DNA of 28,662 bases from Chthonomonas sp035294505 (GTDB lineage: Bacteria > Armatimonadota > Chthonomonadetes > Chthonomonadales > Chthonomonadaceae): assembly GCF_035294505.1 (NCBI RefSeq), contig NZ_DATGKU010000155.1, forward strand, positions 1 through 28,662, read 5' to 3'. Every line of letters starts with the position of its first letter. Within the stretch, counting starts at the first letter, position 1. The translations under genes were made by a program, and so were the position numbers. This document shows positions 1-6,952 of the stretch, piece by piece. Below the pieces are notes generated by a model. It was not told the DNA's origin and did no database searches. It saw only the letters and a list, made by a program, of their open reading frames with translations.

Positions 1-1386
1 ACCTTGCCCCACAATGGCTGCAGTCACCGCCAGCATCTCGCGCATGCCGGGCCCGCCTACCGGCCCTTCCCCGCGAATCACCACCACATCGCCCGGCTTT
101 ATCTCGCGACGTTGTACCGCCGCAAAGCAGGCCTCTTCACCGTCAAACACCCGTGCCGGGCCGGTGATGCGCCGAATTTTCACTCCGGCCGTCTTCACCA
201 CAGCCCCTTCGGGCGCCAAATTGCCGTGCAAAATGGTGAGGTGACCGGTGGGATACATCGGGTTCTCTAAGGGGCGCACCACATCTTGCCGCCTTGCATA
301 CACCGAGCGCACGTTCGCCAGGTTCTCTTCCAAAGTTTTTCCGGTGACGGTGAGGCAATCGCCGTGCAGGAAGTCGGCCTCTAAAAGCGCCTTCAGCACG
401 GCGGGCGTCCCGCCCACCCGATGAAGGTGATACATCACATAGCGCCCACCCGGTTTTAGGTCGGCGAGGTGTGGCACTTTGTCGTTCAGGCGGTCGAAGT
501 CCGCCAAACTCCACTCCACTCCCGCCTCCCAGGCAATGGCCTTTAAGTGGAGAATGGCATTGGTAGAGCCACCTAATGCTAAAACCAGCGTATAGGCGTT
601 CTCCAGCGATTTGCGTGTGATGATGTCGCGTGGCCGAATGTCTTGCCGAATCAGCTCTACCAGTTGCTTGCCGGCGAGGAACGCCTCACGCTCCTTTGCT
701 GCAGAGACCGCCGGGTTGCTGGCGCTGTAGGGAAGCGACATGCCCATGGCCTCGATGGCGCTGGCCATGGTGTTGGCCGTATACATTCCCCCACAGGCCC
801 CGGCTCCCGGGCAGGCCTCACACTCGATATGTCGCACTCCTTCGGCGCTCAGCTTCCCCGCCTGATACTGCCCAACCGCCTCAAAAATAGAGGCGATGTC
901 TATCTCTGAACCGTCCTCCCCTACTCCAGGAAGAATGGAGCCGCCATACACGAAGATACTCGGCACGTTGAGACGCGCCATCGCCATAAGGCAGCCGGGC
1001 ATGTTTTTATCGCAACTTCCGAAAGCGAGCACACCGTCGTGGTTCATCCCACCGGCCACCACCTCGATGCTATCGGCGATCACCTCGCGCGACACCAAGC
1101 TGTATCGCATTCCGAGATGCCCCATCATAATGCCATCGGCAGCGGTGGGCGCCCCGAATATTTGTGGCACCCCTCCACCAGCACGAATTCCCTCGCAACC
1201 TCGCTGGGCTAACCGGTCAAGGTGGGCGTTGCATGGGGTGATGGTACTGAACAGCGAGGCAACCCCTATCATAGGGCGTTCAAAATCGTCATCGTAGAAC
1301 CCCACAGCGCGCAACATCCCCCTATTCGGTGCCCGCTCTATCCCCTCCGTGGTGATACGGCTACGCCGCTTCATCTCCTCCGGCAT
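1..1386 (-). CDS. ilvD: Dihydroxy-acid dehydratase, partial (C-terminus beyond the left edge)
   Basis: The first 462 codons are present in one open frame; the usual family length is about 550-615 residues, so roughly the last fifth is missing only because the window ends. The enzyme dehydrates 2,3-dihydroxy-acids to 2-keto acids in valine, leucine and isoleucine synthesis in the cytoplasm. Family signatures are clear: a Cys at about 52 in ITPCNAH, GSCDKNMPGC with Cys125, and CPGAGACGGMYTANTMA with Cys198. These three cysteines are the expected iron-sulfur ligands. GPVGGPGMREMLAVTAA near the edge is also typical. The ATG at 1386 is preceded by GAGAGGAGAG. It lies 66 bp downstream of the phytanoyl-CoA dioxygenase-like gene on the same strand, so read-through from that gene is possible. 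No other branched-chain amino-acid gene is visible. Identification is near certain. Confidence 0.97.
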   Translation of the reverse strand, partial: MPEEMKRRSRITTEGIERAPNRGMLRAVGFYDDDFERPMIGVASLFSTITPCNAHLDRLAQRGCEGIRAGGGVPQIFGAPTAADGIMMGHLGMRYSLVSREVIADSIEVVAGGMNHDGVLAFGSCDKNMPGCLMAMARLNVPSIFVYGGSILPGVGEDGSEIDIASIFEAVGQYQAGKLSAEGVRHIECEACPGAGACGGMYTANTMASAIEAMGMSLPYSASNPAVSAAKEREAFLAGKQLVELIRQDIRPRDIITRKSLENAYTLVLALGGSTNAILHLKAIAWEAGVEWSLADFDRLNDKVPHLADLKPGGRYVMYHLHRVGGTPAVLKALLEADFLHGDCLTVTGKTLEENLANVRSVYARRQDVVRPLENPMYPTGHLTILHGNLAPEGAVVKTAGVKIRRITGPARVFDGEEACFAAVQRREIKPGDVVVIRGEGPVGGPGMREMLAVTAAIVGQG

Positions 1387-1415
1387 TCTTGCTCTCCTCT
1401 CTGGGTGAAATGCTC

Positions 1416-1437
1416 CCCGCTCTATCCATCGAGCGGG
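1416..1437 (-). other. Hairpin in the phyH-ilvD intergenic gap
   Basis: CCCGCTC and GAGCGGG form a perfect 7-bp stem with an 8-nt loop, 30 bases before the ilvD start. A second partial pairing (CTATCC with GGATAG) overlaps it. There is no T-run after it on the minus strand, so it is not a convincing terminator; it could be a processing or attenuation structure, or chance. Confidence 0.3.
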
Positions 1438-1452
1438 ATAGGTGGAGATATT

Positions 1453-2223
1453 TTACCTGCTCGCGAAGGGATCCACCCGCTTACCATCCTTGAGGAAAGG
1501 ATCGGCCCAATGCCACAGCGCCGTGCCATCCCTATTGAGGATAGGCTCCGCGGAATACTGGGCCAGATAGATGCGCCTTAGGTGAGGAGAGGTGTTGGCA
1601 CCGCTTCGATGAAAGGTCACGCTGGAGAACACCGCGATGGTGCCGGCGGGGCCGACAACCGGAATGCCCGGGTCGTCCCCAAAATATCCCACGAGGTCGT
1701 TGCTGCCCTCTTCTCTTCGATGCGGAGTCCATTCTCGCGTGCCTGCCCGCGAGAAGGGCAGAATGTACACCGTTCCGTTCTCCTCACTCACATCGTCTAA
1801 CGCACACCAACAACTTAGATAAGGACGGTGTGGATGGCCGATATATCCTGAATCCTGATGCCATGCGAACTTCATCCCCGCTCTATCGCGCTTCACCACA
1901 AACTGCTCGTTAAACAGATAGGCATCCGGCCCAAGCGTGGCCAAACAGATCGAGGCCATGAGGTCGCTGAACAAAAACCGCTCCAACGTTTCGCTATCGT
2001 GCCCGTGCGAGCTAATGAAATAGCGGCTGCCACGATGCGTAATCCCTTCGCTCTCCACACCACGACGCGCAAGCTCTTCATCCTTCTGTCGAACCAGGCG
2101 GTCGCACTCAGCGCGAAGGTCATCCAGAACCTCTTCCGAGATCACGCCTTCAAGAATGAAATAACCCTCCTCCTGATACTGTCTCCGCTGTTCGTCGGTG
2201 ATCGTCACCGGGGCTAAAACCAT
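1453..2223 (-). CDS. Phytanoyl-CoA dioxygenase (PhyH) family protein
   Basis: A 256-residue cytoplasmic Fe(II)/2-oxoglutarate-dependent oxygenase of the PhyH family. The metal triad is visible: His122-x-Asp124 in WHQD and a distal His205 in VTFHRSG, followed by Arg216/217, the likely 2-oxoglutarate carboxylate ligand. The N-terminal segment (YQEEGYFILEGVIS, about 16-30) and the ALDDVSEENGTVYILPFS stretch (about 141-158) are characteristic. Length is normal for the bacterial family, whose substrates are mostly unknown; hydroxylation of a small organic acid or similar compound is the general expectation. The ATG at 2223 has an excellent AAGGAGG about 8 bases upstream. It is divergent from an AraC-type regulator and precedes ilvD by 66 bp. 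Regulator plus oxygenase divergently arranged suggests substrate-induced control. Family assignment is firm; substrate unknown. Confidence 0.9.
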   Translation of the reverse strand: MVLAPVTITDEQRRQYQEEGYFILEGVISEEVLDDLRAECDRLVRQKDEELARRGVESEGITHRGSRYFISSHGHDSETLERFLFSDLMASICLATLGPDAYLFNEQFVVKRDRAGMKFAWHQDSGYIGHPHRPYLSCWCALDDVSEENGTVYILPFSRAGTREWTPHRREEGSNDLVGYFGDDPGIPVVGPAGTIAVFSSVTFHRSGANTSPHLRRIYLAQYSAEPILNRDGTALWHWADPFLKDGKRVDPFASR

Positions 2224-2247
2224 CTTTCAACCTCCTTCCGTTGTGAC

Positions 2248-2295
2248 ACCCCCTTTATGGGGTACCTTCTTATTATTCACCCTTATTTCGGGGTA
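2248..2295. promoter_or_regulatory. Paired 17-bp operator-like repeats between phyH and araC
   Basis: Two 17-base elements, ACCCCCTTTATGGGGTA at 2248-2264 and ACCCTTATTTCGGGGTA at 2279-2295, agree at 12 of 17 positions. Each has ACCC...GGGGTA partial dyad symmetry. Their starts are 31 bp apart, close to three helical turns, so a protein could bind both on the same face. The intervening bases hold an AT-rich AATAAT-like stretch on the minus strand that could be the phyH -10 region. Direct repeats of about 17 bp are typical AraC-family sites, so the neighbouring regulator is the obvious candidate ligand. This is inference. Confidence 0.5.
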
Positions 2296-2310
2296 GATCA
2301 TCGCGTTCTA

Positions 2311-2340
2311 TTGCAAAATCCTCTCATTTTATGCTATTTT
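2311..2340 (+). promoter_or_regulatory. Possible promoter of the araC-type gene
   Basis: TTGCAA at 2311-2316, an 18-base spacer, and TATTTT at 2335-2340 preceded by an extended -10 TG. Transcription would begin about 8-10 bases before the ATG at 2355, so the message would be nearly leaderless. That agrees with the absence of a clear Shine-Dalgarno sequence there. Confidence 0.4.
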
Positions 2341-2354
2341 GAGATCGAGATGCG

Positions 2355-3215
2355 ATGAAAGAGACTCTCTCCTTCCCCGCTCAACTCGACGGCACCCTTT
2401 GGCTTTACCGACGTAGCGGGGTGCCGCGCTTCATGCACAGGCACGATGAGCTAGAGCTAAACCTCGTCCTGGCGGGCACCGCTACTTACCTTCTGCGCGG
2501 GCGCAGCTATAGGTTGACGGAAGGCAGCCTCGTTTGGCTTTTTCCCGAACAGGATCATCTGCTCGTTAACGAATCGCCTGACTATGCGATGTGGATCGGG
2601 GTCTTTCGCCCTCCCCTTGTGCATCGCGTATGCAACGAGCTTTCTGCCCATCCGCTGCAAGCCGCCGCCCCCCAAGAGAGCTTCTGTCGTAACCTTTCCT
2701 TTCCTCAGCGTGAGCGCCTTGAAAACCTCTTTGAAGAGCTAACTCATCACGACAACGATAGCCCGCTCTACAACCTAGGCCTCGGCTTTGCCCTCGCGCT
2801 CGCTTGGAGACTCTACTTAGAGGCAGAAAAGCGGCCTCCTGGAACACGTCTGCCCCCCTCGGTAGAGCAAGCGCTGCGACTGCTAAGAGATAAAGAAGCG
2901 CTCCCCTTATCGGTTTTGGCGAAACGGTGCTATCAAAGCCCCTCTCATCTATCGCGTCTTTTTCATAAGCATGTCGGTATGACGATAGCGGATTACCGCA
3001 ATCAACAACGTCTTCTCCGATTCCGCCGTCTCTGCATTTCTCACCCTGACCGCAGCCTTCTTGAACTTGCCTTAGAAGCCGGCTTCGGAAGCTACGCCCA
3101 GTTTCATCGCATCTTCACCAAAGAGATCGGTATCTCCCCACGACGCTATCGAAAAAACATCGAAGAGGGCGCTTCCATTGCGGCTCGGGTCGAGAGCGAA
3201 ACAGTACAAAAATAG
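2355..3215 (+). CDS. AraC-family transcriptional regulator with N-terminal cupin-like domain
   Basis: A 286-residue protein. The N-terminal part (about 15-75) has the AraC-type beta-barrel sensor pattern: RFMHRHDELELNLVLAG, then GSLVWLFPEQDHLL. The C-terminal part (about 170-270) contains the two helix-turn-helix motifs: LSVLAKRCYQSPSHLSRLFH, and after it LLELALEAGFGSYAQFHRIF followed by the family end motif G.SPRRYR. Such proteins bind direct-repeat operators and usually activate an adjacent catabolic gene when a small ligand occupies the barrel. It is divergent from the PhyH-type oxygenase, 131 bp apart, with two repeat elements between. The ATG at 2355 has no strong ribosome binding site. 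Ligand unknown; family assignment firm. Confidence 0.92.
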   Translation: MKETLSFPAQLDGTLWLYRRSGVPRFMHRHDELELNLVLAGTATYLLRGRSYRLTEGSLVWLFPEQDHLLVNESPDYAMWIGVFRPPLVHRVCNELSAHPLQAAAPQESFCRNLSFPQRERLENLFEELTHHDNDSPLYNLGLGFALALAWRLYLEAEKRPPGTRLPPSVEQALRLLRDKEALPLSVLAKRCYQSPSHLSRLFHKHVGMTIADYRNQQRLLRFRRLCISHPDRSLLELALEAGFGSYAQFHRIFTKEIGISPRRYRKNIEEGASIAARVESETVQK

Positions 3216-3262
3216 GCCTCGCCGTTTCGGCGAAAAATGTACAGGGAACCCGCCTCTGTGCT

Positions 3263-3289
3263 TTCGCACTCTTGACAGGCGAGTGCTAA
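3263..3289 (+). promoter_or_regulatory. CIRCE operator 1 (HrcA site)
   Basis: TTCGCACTC and GAGTGCTAA arms separated by exactly 9 bases; the consensus is TTAGCACTC-N9-GAGTGCTAA, so 17 of 18 arm positions match. The nine-base spacer contains the TTGACA -35 hexamer, so HrcA bound here would directly block RNA polymerase. No hrcA gene lies in the window. Confidence 0.95.
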
Positions 3290-3301
3290 TTCGGGTAAAT
3301 T
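3272..3301 (+). promoter_or_regulatory. Sigma-70 promoter of groESL
   Basis: TTGACA at 3272-3277, then 18 bases, then TAAATT at 3296-3301. The -35 lies inside the first CIRCE spacer, and the second CIRCE begins about where transcription would start. The leader of about 95 nt also contains a GATGCC/GGCATC hairpin before the groES ribosome binding site. Confidence 0.75.
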
Positions 3302-3311
3302 GGTTCCAGAA

Positions 3312-3338
3312 TTAGCGCTCTAACGGTTTGAGTGCTAA
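3312..3338 (+). promoter_or_regulatory. CIRCE operator 2 (HrcA site)
   Basis: TTAGCGCTC and GAGTGCTAA arms separated by 9 bases, again 17 of 18 matching the consensus. It starts 49 bp after the first CIRCE and would be transcribed into the 5' leader. Tandem CIRCE elements bracketing the promoter predict tight heat-inducible HrcA repression. Confidence 0.95.
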
Positions 3339-3404
3339 ACTGCTGATGCCGCCGTGCCTAGAGGCATCGCCACACCATTCTAAACGCAAGGGAGGCTCAA
3401 GACA

Positions 3405-3695
3405 ATGCCAACGTTGAAACCGATCAACGATCGCATTATCGCCCGACCTGTAACCCCAGAAGAGAAGACCGCAGGGGGAATCATTTTGCCTGATACCGCC
3501 AAAGAGAAACCTCAGGAGGCGGAAGTGGTGGCCGTTGGCCCCGGAAAGACGCTTGACAACGGCAAGGTTGTGAAAATGGAAGTGAAGCCCGGCGACCGCA
3601 TTATCTACGCCAAATATGCCGGAACAGAAGTCAAGATCGGTGAAGAGGAATACGTGATCCTGCGCCAGGACGATGTTCTGGCGGTGAGAGAATAG
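3405..3695 (+). CDS. groES: Co-chaperonin GroES (Hsp10)
   Basis: A 96-residue protein of the expected length. It forms the heptameric lid of the GroEL folding chamber in the cytoplasm. Characteristic segments are LKPINDRIIARPV at the N-terminus, the mobile loop around EEKTAGGIILPDTAKEKP (about 19-36), VGPG at about 44, GDRIIYAKYAGTEVK (about 63-77) and the final EEYVILRQDDVLAV. The ATG at 3405 has GGGAGG nine bases upstream. It is 13 bp before groEL in the same operon, under the double CIRCE promoter. Nothing is missing or unusual in the sequence. Confidence 0.98.
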   Translation: MPTLKPINDRIIARPVTPEEKTAGGIILPDTAKEKPQEAEVVAVGPGKTLDNGKVVKMEVKPGDRIIYAKYAGTEVKIGEEEYVILRQDDVLAVRE

Positions 3696-3708
3696 GAGGT
3701 CGGTAGAG

Positions 3709-5310
3709 ATGGCAGCAAAGATATTGCTTTTCGATGAAGAGGCGCGTCGCGCCCTTGAGCGCGGCGTCAATGCGCTTGCCGACGCCGTAAAGGTAACTCT
3801 CGGCCCTCGCGGCCGCAATGTGGTTCTTGAAAAGAAGTACGGCAGTCCCAACATCATCAACGACGGCGTGACCATCGCCAAAGAGATCGAGCTAGAGAAC
3901 CCCTTTGAGAACATGGGGGCGCAACTTGCCCGTGAAGTGGCAAGCAAGACCAACGATGTGGCCGGCGATGGCACCACCACGGCAACCGTACTCGCCCAGG
4001 CGATGGTGAAAGAGGGTCTTAAAGCTGTTGCCGCCGGTGCAAAGCCGCTGCAGGTGAAAAAGGGCATTGACAAAGCCGTTGACGCCATCGTGGAGCATAT
4101 CCGCAAAGAGGCCACACCCATCCACGGTCGCTCGGCCATCCAACAGGTTGCAACCATCTCCGCAAACGACCCGGAGATCGGCGAAATCCTTGCCGAAGCG
4201 ATCGAAAAGGTTACTACCGATGGCGTGATCACCGTGGAAGAGAGCAAGGGCACCAGCACCCAGCTCGAAGTGGTAGAGGGAATGCAGTTCGATAAGGGCT
4301 ACATCTCGCCCTACTTCGTCACCGACCCCGAGCGTATGGAGGCGGTGCTCGAGGAGCCTTACATTCTGCTTTATGAGAAAAAGATCAGCGCGGTAGCCGA
4401 CATCATTCCCGTGATGGAGCTTGTGGCCCGCGCCGGGCGCCCGCTGGTGGTTATCGCCGAGGATGTGGACGGCGAGGCGTTGGCAACGCTCGTTGTCAAC
4501 AAGATTCGTGGAAACGTCAATAGCGTGGCCATTAAAGCGCCGGGCTTCGGCGACCGCCGCAAGGCTATGATGGAGGATATCGCCATCCTCACCGGCGGCA
4601 AGTTCATCACCGAAGACCTCGGCATGAAGCTCGAAAATATCACTGCCGACCTGCTTGGCCGTGCAAAGCGCGTGGTGGTGACGAAAGAGGAGACGACCAT
4701 CGTTGGCGGAGCCGGTTCGCAGGAGGCCATCAAAGGCCGCATCGCGCTTATCAAACGCCAGATCGAAGAGACCGAGAGCGACTACGACCGTGAGAAACTT
4801 CAAGAGCGCCTCGCAAAACTCTCCGGCGGTGTGGCCGTCATTCAGGTAGGCGCAGCCACCGAAACGGAGATGAAAGAGAAGAAGGCTCGCGTGGAGGATG
4901 CCATTCATGCTACGCGCGCGGCCGTGGAGGAAGGCATTGTGCCCGGCGGCGGTGTGGCCCTATTGAACGCAGCGCCCGCGCTCGACGGCCTCAAGCTGGA
5001 GGGCGATGAGGAGATCGGCCTCAACATCGTGCGCCGTGCCCTCGAAGAGCCTCTACGCCAAATCGCCGAGAATGCAGGGCTTGAGGGCAGCGTGGTCGTG
5101 GAAAAGGTTCGCTCCTTGCCGAAGGGTCATGGTTTTAACGCGCGAACCGGCGAGTATGAGGACATGGTGAAGGCCGGCGTGGTAGACCCCGCAAAAGTGG
5201 TGCGCTCCGCACTGCAAAATGCGGCCTCCATCGCAGGGCTTATTCTCACCACCGAGTGCCTCGTTACCGAAAAGAAAGAGGAGAAAACCTCCACCACGCC
5301 TGGTGCGTAA
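3709..5310 (+). CDS. groEL: Chaperonin GroEL (Hsp60)
   Basis: A 533-residue chaperonin subunit of the tetradecameric ATP-dependent folding machine. LGPRGRNVVLEKKYG and NDGVTIAKEIELENPFENMGA are near the N-terminus; GDGTTTATVLA contains the catalytic Asp87. The apical domain holds the FDKGYISPYFVTDPERMEA segment, and the C-terminal equatorial domain has VEEGIVPGGGVALL with the second catalytic Asp just before it in VEDAIHATRA. The protein ends in a Lys/Glu/Thr-rich tail finishing TSTTPGA instead of the Gly-Gly-Met repeat common in many GroELs. The ATG at 3709 has AGGAGGT eight bases upstream. It is the last gene of the groESL operon, followed by a strong terminator. Identification certain. Confidence 0.99.
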   Translation: MAAKILLFDEEARRALERGVNALADAVKVTLGPRGRNVVLEKKYGSPNIINDGVTIAKEIELENPFENMGAQLAREVASKTNDVAGDGTTTATVLAQAMVKEGLKAVAAGAKPLQVKKGIDKAVDAIVEHIRKEATPIHGRSAIQQVATISANDPEIGEILAEAIEKVTTDGVITVEESKGTSTQLEVVEGMQFDKGYISPYFVTDPERMEAVLEEPYILLYEKKISAVADIIPVMELVARAGRPLVVIAEDVDGEALATLVVNKIRGNVNSVAIKAPGFGDRRKAMMEDIAILTGGKFITEDLGMKLENITADLLGRAKRVVVTKEETTIVGGAGSQEAIKGRIALIKRQIEETESDYDREKLQERLAKLSGGVAVIQVGAATETEMKEKKARVEDAIHATRAAVEEGIVPGGGVALLNAAPALDGLKLEGDEEIGLNIVRRALEEPLRQIAENAGLEGSVVVEKVRSLPKGHGFNARTGEYEDMVKAGVVDPAKVVRSALQNAASIAGLILTTECLVTEKKEEKTSTTPGA

Positions 5311-5328
5311 AACCTCTTTCCGCTCTGC

Positions 5329-5362
5329 ACTCCCCTGCTGCATTGCAGCTAGGGGAGTTTTT
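5329..5362 (+). terminator. Intrinsic terminator of groESL
   Basis: ACTCCCCT pairs with AGGGGAGT, and inside this GCTGC pairs with GCAGC around an ATT loop (13 bp total with one bulged T). The hairpin is followed by TTTTTCTT on the plus strand. It lies 18 bases after the groEL stop codon. Confidence 0.92.
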
Positions 5363-5403
5363 CTTATTCTCTAGTCCCCCCTGTTACTTAACAAAAAGAT
5401 CAC

Positions 5404-6855
5404 CTAAACCCATACCATCGCTTCAAGAATGTCTTCTAAAGGCACGATGGCGAAACGGCTTGCGTAGTCCGACATGGCGTAGGGCAAAATGAGGTAGCCG
5501 TTGTGAATAAGCCCCCCACAACTGTATACCACGTTTGGCACATAGCCCTCGCGCTCATCGGCATTCGGCATAAGCAAAGGTTCCTTAAGTCGCCCGATCA
5601 CTTTGGTTGGGTCTCCCCTATCCAACAAGAACGCCCCAATAGAGTATTTGCGCATCGGCCCCACGCCATGGCTCAAAACAAGCCAGCCCGCCTCGGTCTC
5701 TATAGGTGAGCCGCAGTTGCCAACCTGAACATACTCCCAAGGATAGGTCGGCTTAAGCAGAGGTTGCTTTGTATACCAGAAATGCAGCATGTCAGAAAAC
5801 ATGATGTAAAGGTTCTCATTGTCCTGCCTTGATAGCATGGCATAGCGGCCATGAATGCGCCGAGGAAACAGTGCCATGCCTTTGTTCTGAACCTCCGGGC
5901 CGTTGAGCGTGCTGATCCGGAAATGCAAGAAGTCCTCTGTCTCCAGGATTTGCGGAAAAACGACTTTGCCATCGTAGGCGGTATAGGTGGCGTAGTAGAT
6001 GACACGGCCATCGTCCTCACGAAATTGCACGAAGCGGGCATCCTCCATTCCATTGACCTCGGTAGGTGAGGTCGGAAACAGAACGCGCTCTGAAAGAGGC
6101 TCGTCTGGAGAGAAGAAAACCTCATAGTTGGCCTGGGCAAGCGCCAGAATGCCTCGCGCCACCTGCTCTTCACTACGAAATCGCCCTCGACGCTGTTTTT
6201 CTACAAACTGCAGTGCCTCCTTCAACTCTTCCAAAGTGAACTGCTCGTTTAAACAGGCTAAAACCTCTGCGGCGAAATCGTCCCAGAGATCAAGCTCATA
6301 CAGCTTGCGTTCAAAAAGGTTCCGATCGTAGGTTGGGTTTGGGACGATTTCGGGTGTGGATACATAGCGGGTAGGCTTCTCCAGCACAATATGGTTGTTG
6401 ACATCAATGGTTCCTTCACGAAAGGTGATGGACGAGATATGCCCCTCCCCCGTGGCCCGCAGGCTTAACACAAAGCGCCGCGTGCCCTCCGGCAATCCAC
6501 TCTGATCGGGATGCCAGACGATGGAGGGGTTGAATAGGGCCGCGGCCTCTAAGGCGTACTCGTGCGTGAAATAGGCCCCAATAAGTAACCGGCGCTCCTC
6601 ACTTAGTGGAGCGTCGGTTAGCAACAGAGGGCGCACCTCCTCAAAACGCTTCAGAAAGAAGTTCCGTAACTTGTAGTGCCTATCTTGAAACTCCCTCATC
6701 ACCTGCTCAAGTAGTCTACAAACCTCTTTTTCCGGCAAAGCCATGATGCGGGCGACGATATGTAGGTCTTGACGATCTCCTACAGGATTGAAAGCCCTAA
6801 AAAGCACACGCGAACTATCCGGCTTTAAAATCGGGCCTACGCGTTGAACTCGCAA
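5404..6855 (-). CDS. GH130-family glycoside phosphorylase/hydrolase
   Basis: A 483-residue, apparently cytoplasmic protein (no signal peptide) resembling family GH130, whose characterised members phosphorolyse beta-mannosides (beta-1,4- or beta-1,2-linked). The five-bladed propeller signatures are visible in the C-terminal two thirds: NGMEDARF at about 268 with the family's catalytic Asp, NKGMALFPRRI, GSPIETEAGWLVLSHG (about 385) and YVPNVVYSCGG near the end. The first 150 or so residues are an extra region compared with the shortest GH130 enzymes. The start is TTG at 6855 with GAGGAGG five bases upstream. It lies 97 bp downstream of the GT4-fusion gene on the same strand, suggesting one operon for making or recycling a manno- or gluco-oligosaccharide. 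Family likely; reaction and substrate inferred. Confidence 0.85.
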   Translation of the reverse strand: MRVQRVGPILKPDSSRVLFRAFNPVGDRQDLHIVARIMALPEKEVCRLLEQVMREFQDRHYKLRNFFLKRFEEVRPLLLTDAPLSEERRLLIGAYFTHEYALEAAALFNPSIVWHPDQSGLPEGTRRFVLSLRATGEGHISSITFREGTIDVNNHIVLEKPTRYVSTPEIVPNPTYDRNLFERKLYELDLWDDFAAEVLACLNEQFTLEELKEALQFVEKQRRGRFRSEEQVARGILALAQANYEVFFSPDEPLSERVLFPTSPTEVNGMEDARFVQFREDDGRVIYYATYTAYDGKVVFPQILETEDFLHFRISTLNGPEVQNKGMALFPRRIHGRYAMLSRQDNENLYIMFSDMLHFWYTKQPLLKPTYPWEYVQVGNCGSPIETEAGWLVLSHGVGPMRKYSIGAFLLDRGDPTKVIGRLKEPLLMPNADEREGYVPNVVYSCGGLIHNGYLILPYAMSDYASRFAIVPLEDILEAMVWV

Positions 6856-6952
6856 ATTTTCCTCCTCGTTACTCGCTTATTTGCCATATAGTAAAGGCTG
6901 GCCCCCATGCCCGCCCAAATGTCTCGCTCCTCTTGTTGCTTACTTATGAACG

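Noticed and set aside
3312..4908. Long open frames of 315 and 338 residues on the minus strand opposite groES/groEL
   Set aside because: They are antisense to certain genes, have no family resemblance or ribosome binding sites, and one begins within the CIRCE region; they reflect the codon bias of groEL.
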